In this document: positions 7,652 through 9,200 of the stretch, piece by piece
How the letters are laid out: each line of letters starts with the position of its first letter
Numbering within the stretch: position 1 is the first letter of the stretch
Source: CAZOEL01 sp964578835
GTDB taxonomy: Bacteria > Desulfobacterota > Syntrophobacteria > Syntrophobacterales > Syntrophobacteraceae
DNA: 9,200 bases
Direction: 5' to 3'
NCBI GenBank assembly: GCA_964578835.1
Contig: CAZOEL010000136.1
Coordinates: 1 to 9,200, forward strand
Notes under the pieces: generated by a model
The model's input: the letters and a program-made list of their open reading frames with translations, nothing else
What the model was told of the DNA's origin: nothing
Database searches by the model: none
Made by a program: the position numbers and the translations under genes

Positions 7652-8119
7652 TCAGTGATCGTCGATCCCAAAGTCGTCCAAACCATGACTGCCAAAACCG
7701 TGGCGACCGTGATCGTCAAATCCGAAGTCGTCCGAACCTCTCCCACGCCCACGGTGGTCATCAAATCCAAAGTCGTCAGACCCTCTTCCGCGTCCTCGTC
7801 CACGACGGTCATCGAATCCATGATCGTCAAAGCCACGGCCTGAATGGCTAAACCCACGATCTGAATCGCCGCCGCGGCCTCGCCCCCTTTTGGCTATGAT
7901 CATGGCATGTTCACCTGCAACCGATAGCCCGCCTACACGCCAGACCTTCGTTTCATAACCACCTCCCTCAGGAGAAGATGGAGCCAACGAAGCCGATGCG
8001 CCTCCAGGCAAAGAGAAGAACATAATGAAAGCGGTCATCAGGAAAAGGAACGCCAAGGCAAAGTCAGAAATATTGATGGCTCCCGCAGAAGTCTCATGAA
8101 ATGAAGCATTCTTATTCAT
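7652..8119 (-). CDS. exported Arg/Gly/Asp/His-rich repeat protein of unknown function
   Basis: This is a 155-aa protein with GGAGG before ATG 8119. Residues about 20-37 are strongly hydrophobic and are followed by an ASA-SL cleavage-like site near 43-44, so it is probably exported, although the N-terminal region is unusually long and weakly charged. From residue 78 it becomes low complexity: RGRGRGG, then GRGFDDHGFDDR, then two perfect 15-residue tandem copies of RGRGRGSDDFGFDDH at 108-122 and 123-137, and a degenerate third unit to the end. Alternating Arg-Gly and Asp-Asp-His patches could bind metal, nucleic acid or polyanions, which is inference. The two 45-bp copies differ at 9 positions and all are synonymous, which argues that the protein repeat is maintained. 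I do not recognise the family. It heads a probable two-gene unit with the glycine-zipper lipoprotein. Confidence 0.75.
   Translation of the reverse strand: MNKNASFHETSAGAINISDFALAFLFLMTAFIMFFSLPGGASASLAPSSPEGGGYETKVWRVGGLSVAGEHAMIIAKRGRGRGGDSDRGFSHSGRGFDDHGFDDRRGRGRGRGSDDFGFDDHRGRGRGSDDFGFDDHGRHGFGSHGLDDFGIDDH
7709..7798 (-). repeat. two tandem 45-bp coding repeats
   Basis: The units at 7754-7798 and 7709-7753 encode the same 15 residues. They match at 36 of 45 bases, and the 9 differences are all silent. A third, degenerate unit follows towards 7652. Confidence 0.85.
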
Positions 8120-8225
8120 TTTCAGTCCTCCGGTTATTCATAGCCTGTTTCAAGGCGGTTGAGGCAACGGCAAAAAAACAAAATCAGTGACTAGCAAATT
8201 AACCATTCCATATGGACTTTATATT

Positions 8226-8270
8226 GGTACTACTACCCATTTTACCTTTTCTTATATGAGGTATAATACC
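8226..8270. promoter_or_regulatory. cluster of GGTA/TACC dyads between divergent units
   Basis: GGTA-CTAC-TACC at 8226-8237 and GGTAT-A-ATACC at 8260-8270 are two small palindromes sharing the same half site, with a further TTTACC at 8241-8246 between them. The cluster sits in the AT-rich region between the minus-strand repeat-protein gene and the plus-strand riboswitch. A repressor or activator could bind here, but no regulator is identified. I find no convincing sigma-70 or sigma-54 promoter for the minus-strand gene in 8120-8330. Confidence 0.3.
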
Positions 8271-8314
8271 CAATCTACGTTTCTCCCCAAAAAACGTTCA
8301 TTCAAAATACTTCA

Positions 8315-8343
8315 TTGACAGAGCTCATCCCATCGTCTAAAGA
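8315..8343 (+). promoter_or_regulatory. candidate promoter for the riboswitch transcript
   Basis: A perfect -35 TTGACA at 8315-8320 is followed after 17 nt by a weak -10 (TAAAGA at 8338-8343). The start point near 8350 would lie about 20 nt before the aptamer, which suits a riboswitch leader. The poor -10 keeps this tentative. Confidence 0.4.
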
Positions 8344-8370
8344 TCTACCGCGTATAGAAAATTTTTAATC

Positions 8371-8530
8371 GTCATCAGGCGCTGAGAAGCTTAAAAGGGA
8401 ATCCCGTGTGAATCGGGAACGGTCCCGCCGCTGTGAACGGGGACGAAATTCGATAAAAGCCACTGTTATTTGCATGACGGGAAGGCTCGAAGAGTAGAAC
8501 GATCCGTTAGTCAGAAGACCTGCCTGATGT
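8371..8530 (+). promoter_or_regulatory. cobalamin (vitamin B12) riboswitch aptamer
   Basis: The closing stem P1 is a perfect 8-bp pairing of CATCAGGC (8373-8380) with GCCTGATG (8522-8529). Between them lie the conserved blocks of the cobalamin riboswitch in order: AAAAGGGAA, GTGTGAATCGGGAACGG, the CCGCTGTGAACGGGGACGA segment, GCCACTGT, GGGAAGGC, and the B12 box AGTCAGAAGACCTGCC at 8509-8524. The aptamer binds adenosylcobalamin or a related corrinoid and normally shuts off downstream genes when B12 is plentiful. A hairpin closed by ATCGG (8541-8545) and CCGAT (8559-8563) follows and could be P13 of the kissing-loop type. The controlled gene is the 85-aa ORF at 8738, plus perhaps more genes beyond the window. 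Confidence 0.95.
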
Positions 8531-9200
8531 CATTTGGCGAATCGGCGCGTGGACATGTCCGATAGGCCGCAGCAGGGATGAAGTAAATCAGGGTGCAATC
8601 CCTAGAGCTGTTAGCTCTAGGGATTTTTTTTTTGCCGAAATCGGTCGGCGAGCGCCATGTGAGCTCTCAGCTCCAATCCATTTTTCGCAGGCGCCTGGAG
8701 GCGCATTCGCTTCCGGGCTATTCTGAAGGAGGTTGCAATGAAGAAAGGCTTGATTCTCTACATTACCAAAGGCAAGGAAGATATCCCGTTGCAGGGGCAG
8801 GTCGATTTGAACCGGCTTTCGCGCTTTCTAGGAGTCGCCGCCGCCTGCGTTGCGACTACGGAAGATGAGATGGCTCACGGGTGGTGGCATCTTATCACAA
8901 AAGGAATGCATCAGATCCAGTGCATCACGGCGACTTACGACCCGTCTATGGATCGATTCGCAACGCAGGGGGCGCCCTTAAGGATTTGGGGCTGACATGC
9001 GCTCGCAAGGTCAGAGTTGAAGATATGCGATGAAAGATTGAAAACATGATTTCAGTGGGAGCGGCTTTCGAGTGCGGGTTTCCTCTAATTATTTCTTTAG
9101 CGCTTGCAGGCCGCTCCTACAAAGTTTAGGAAGTCATAATCTCGATTATTCCTTTGCCGCGGGCTCCAGGGAAGGCGAAGGAGGCATGAGCGACTCGGTC

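Overview
The window looks like a chromosomal segment of a Gram-negative bacterium, most likely a deltaproteobacterium in the broad sense (Desulfobacterota or a relative). This is an inference. It rests on moderate GC content, two predicted outer-membrane lipoproteins, a GlrK/QseG/GlrR-type signalling operon, sequences matching sigma-54 promoters, and a cobalamin riboswitch in front of an unrecognised small gene. No phage, CRISPR array, rRNA or tRNA was seen. The only hint of a mobile element is a short possible ISL3-type transposase remnant.

Positions 1-1040 hold the first 15 codons of a response-regulator-like gene on the minus strand. Its long upstream region contains a perfect sigma-54 promoter match and, about 110-135 bp further upstream, two small dyads that could be activator sites. 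A 52-aa Cys-containing protein (563-721) and the possible transposase remnant follow.

Positions 1041-6516 are a signalling block on the plus strand. A fusion of an HDOD domain to a histidine-kinase-like module with a degenerate ATPase comes first. A strong sigma-70-type promoter then precedes three tightly packed genes: a membrane histidine kinase, a lipoprotein with a coiled coil, and a sigma-54-activating response regulator. This is the gene order of enterobacterial glrK-qseG-glrR (qseE-qseG-qseF). A GC-rich hairpin with a T-run ends the operon.

Positions 6574-8119 are on the minus strand: a receiver-only response regulator, an OsmB-like glycine-zipper lipoprotein and an exported Arg/Gly/Asp/His-rich repeat protein. 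The receiver-only gene has its own near-perfect sigma-54 promoter and, 122 bp upstream of the predicted start point, a perfect dyad of the form TGTA-N10-TACA. That spacing matches the TGTC-N10-GACA site reported for enterobacterial GlrR, so the adjacent GlrR-like activator is an attractive candidate regulator.

Positions 8315-9200 are on the plus strand: a cobalamin riboswitch with an intrinsic terminator, an 85-aa protein of unknown function with an excellent ribosome binding site, a REP-like inverted repeat, and the first codons of a further possible gene. The main theme is signal transduction feeding sigma-54 promoters, next to a separate vitamin-B12-controlled unit.
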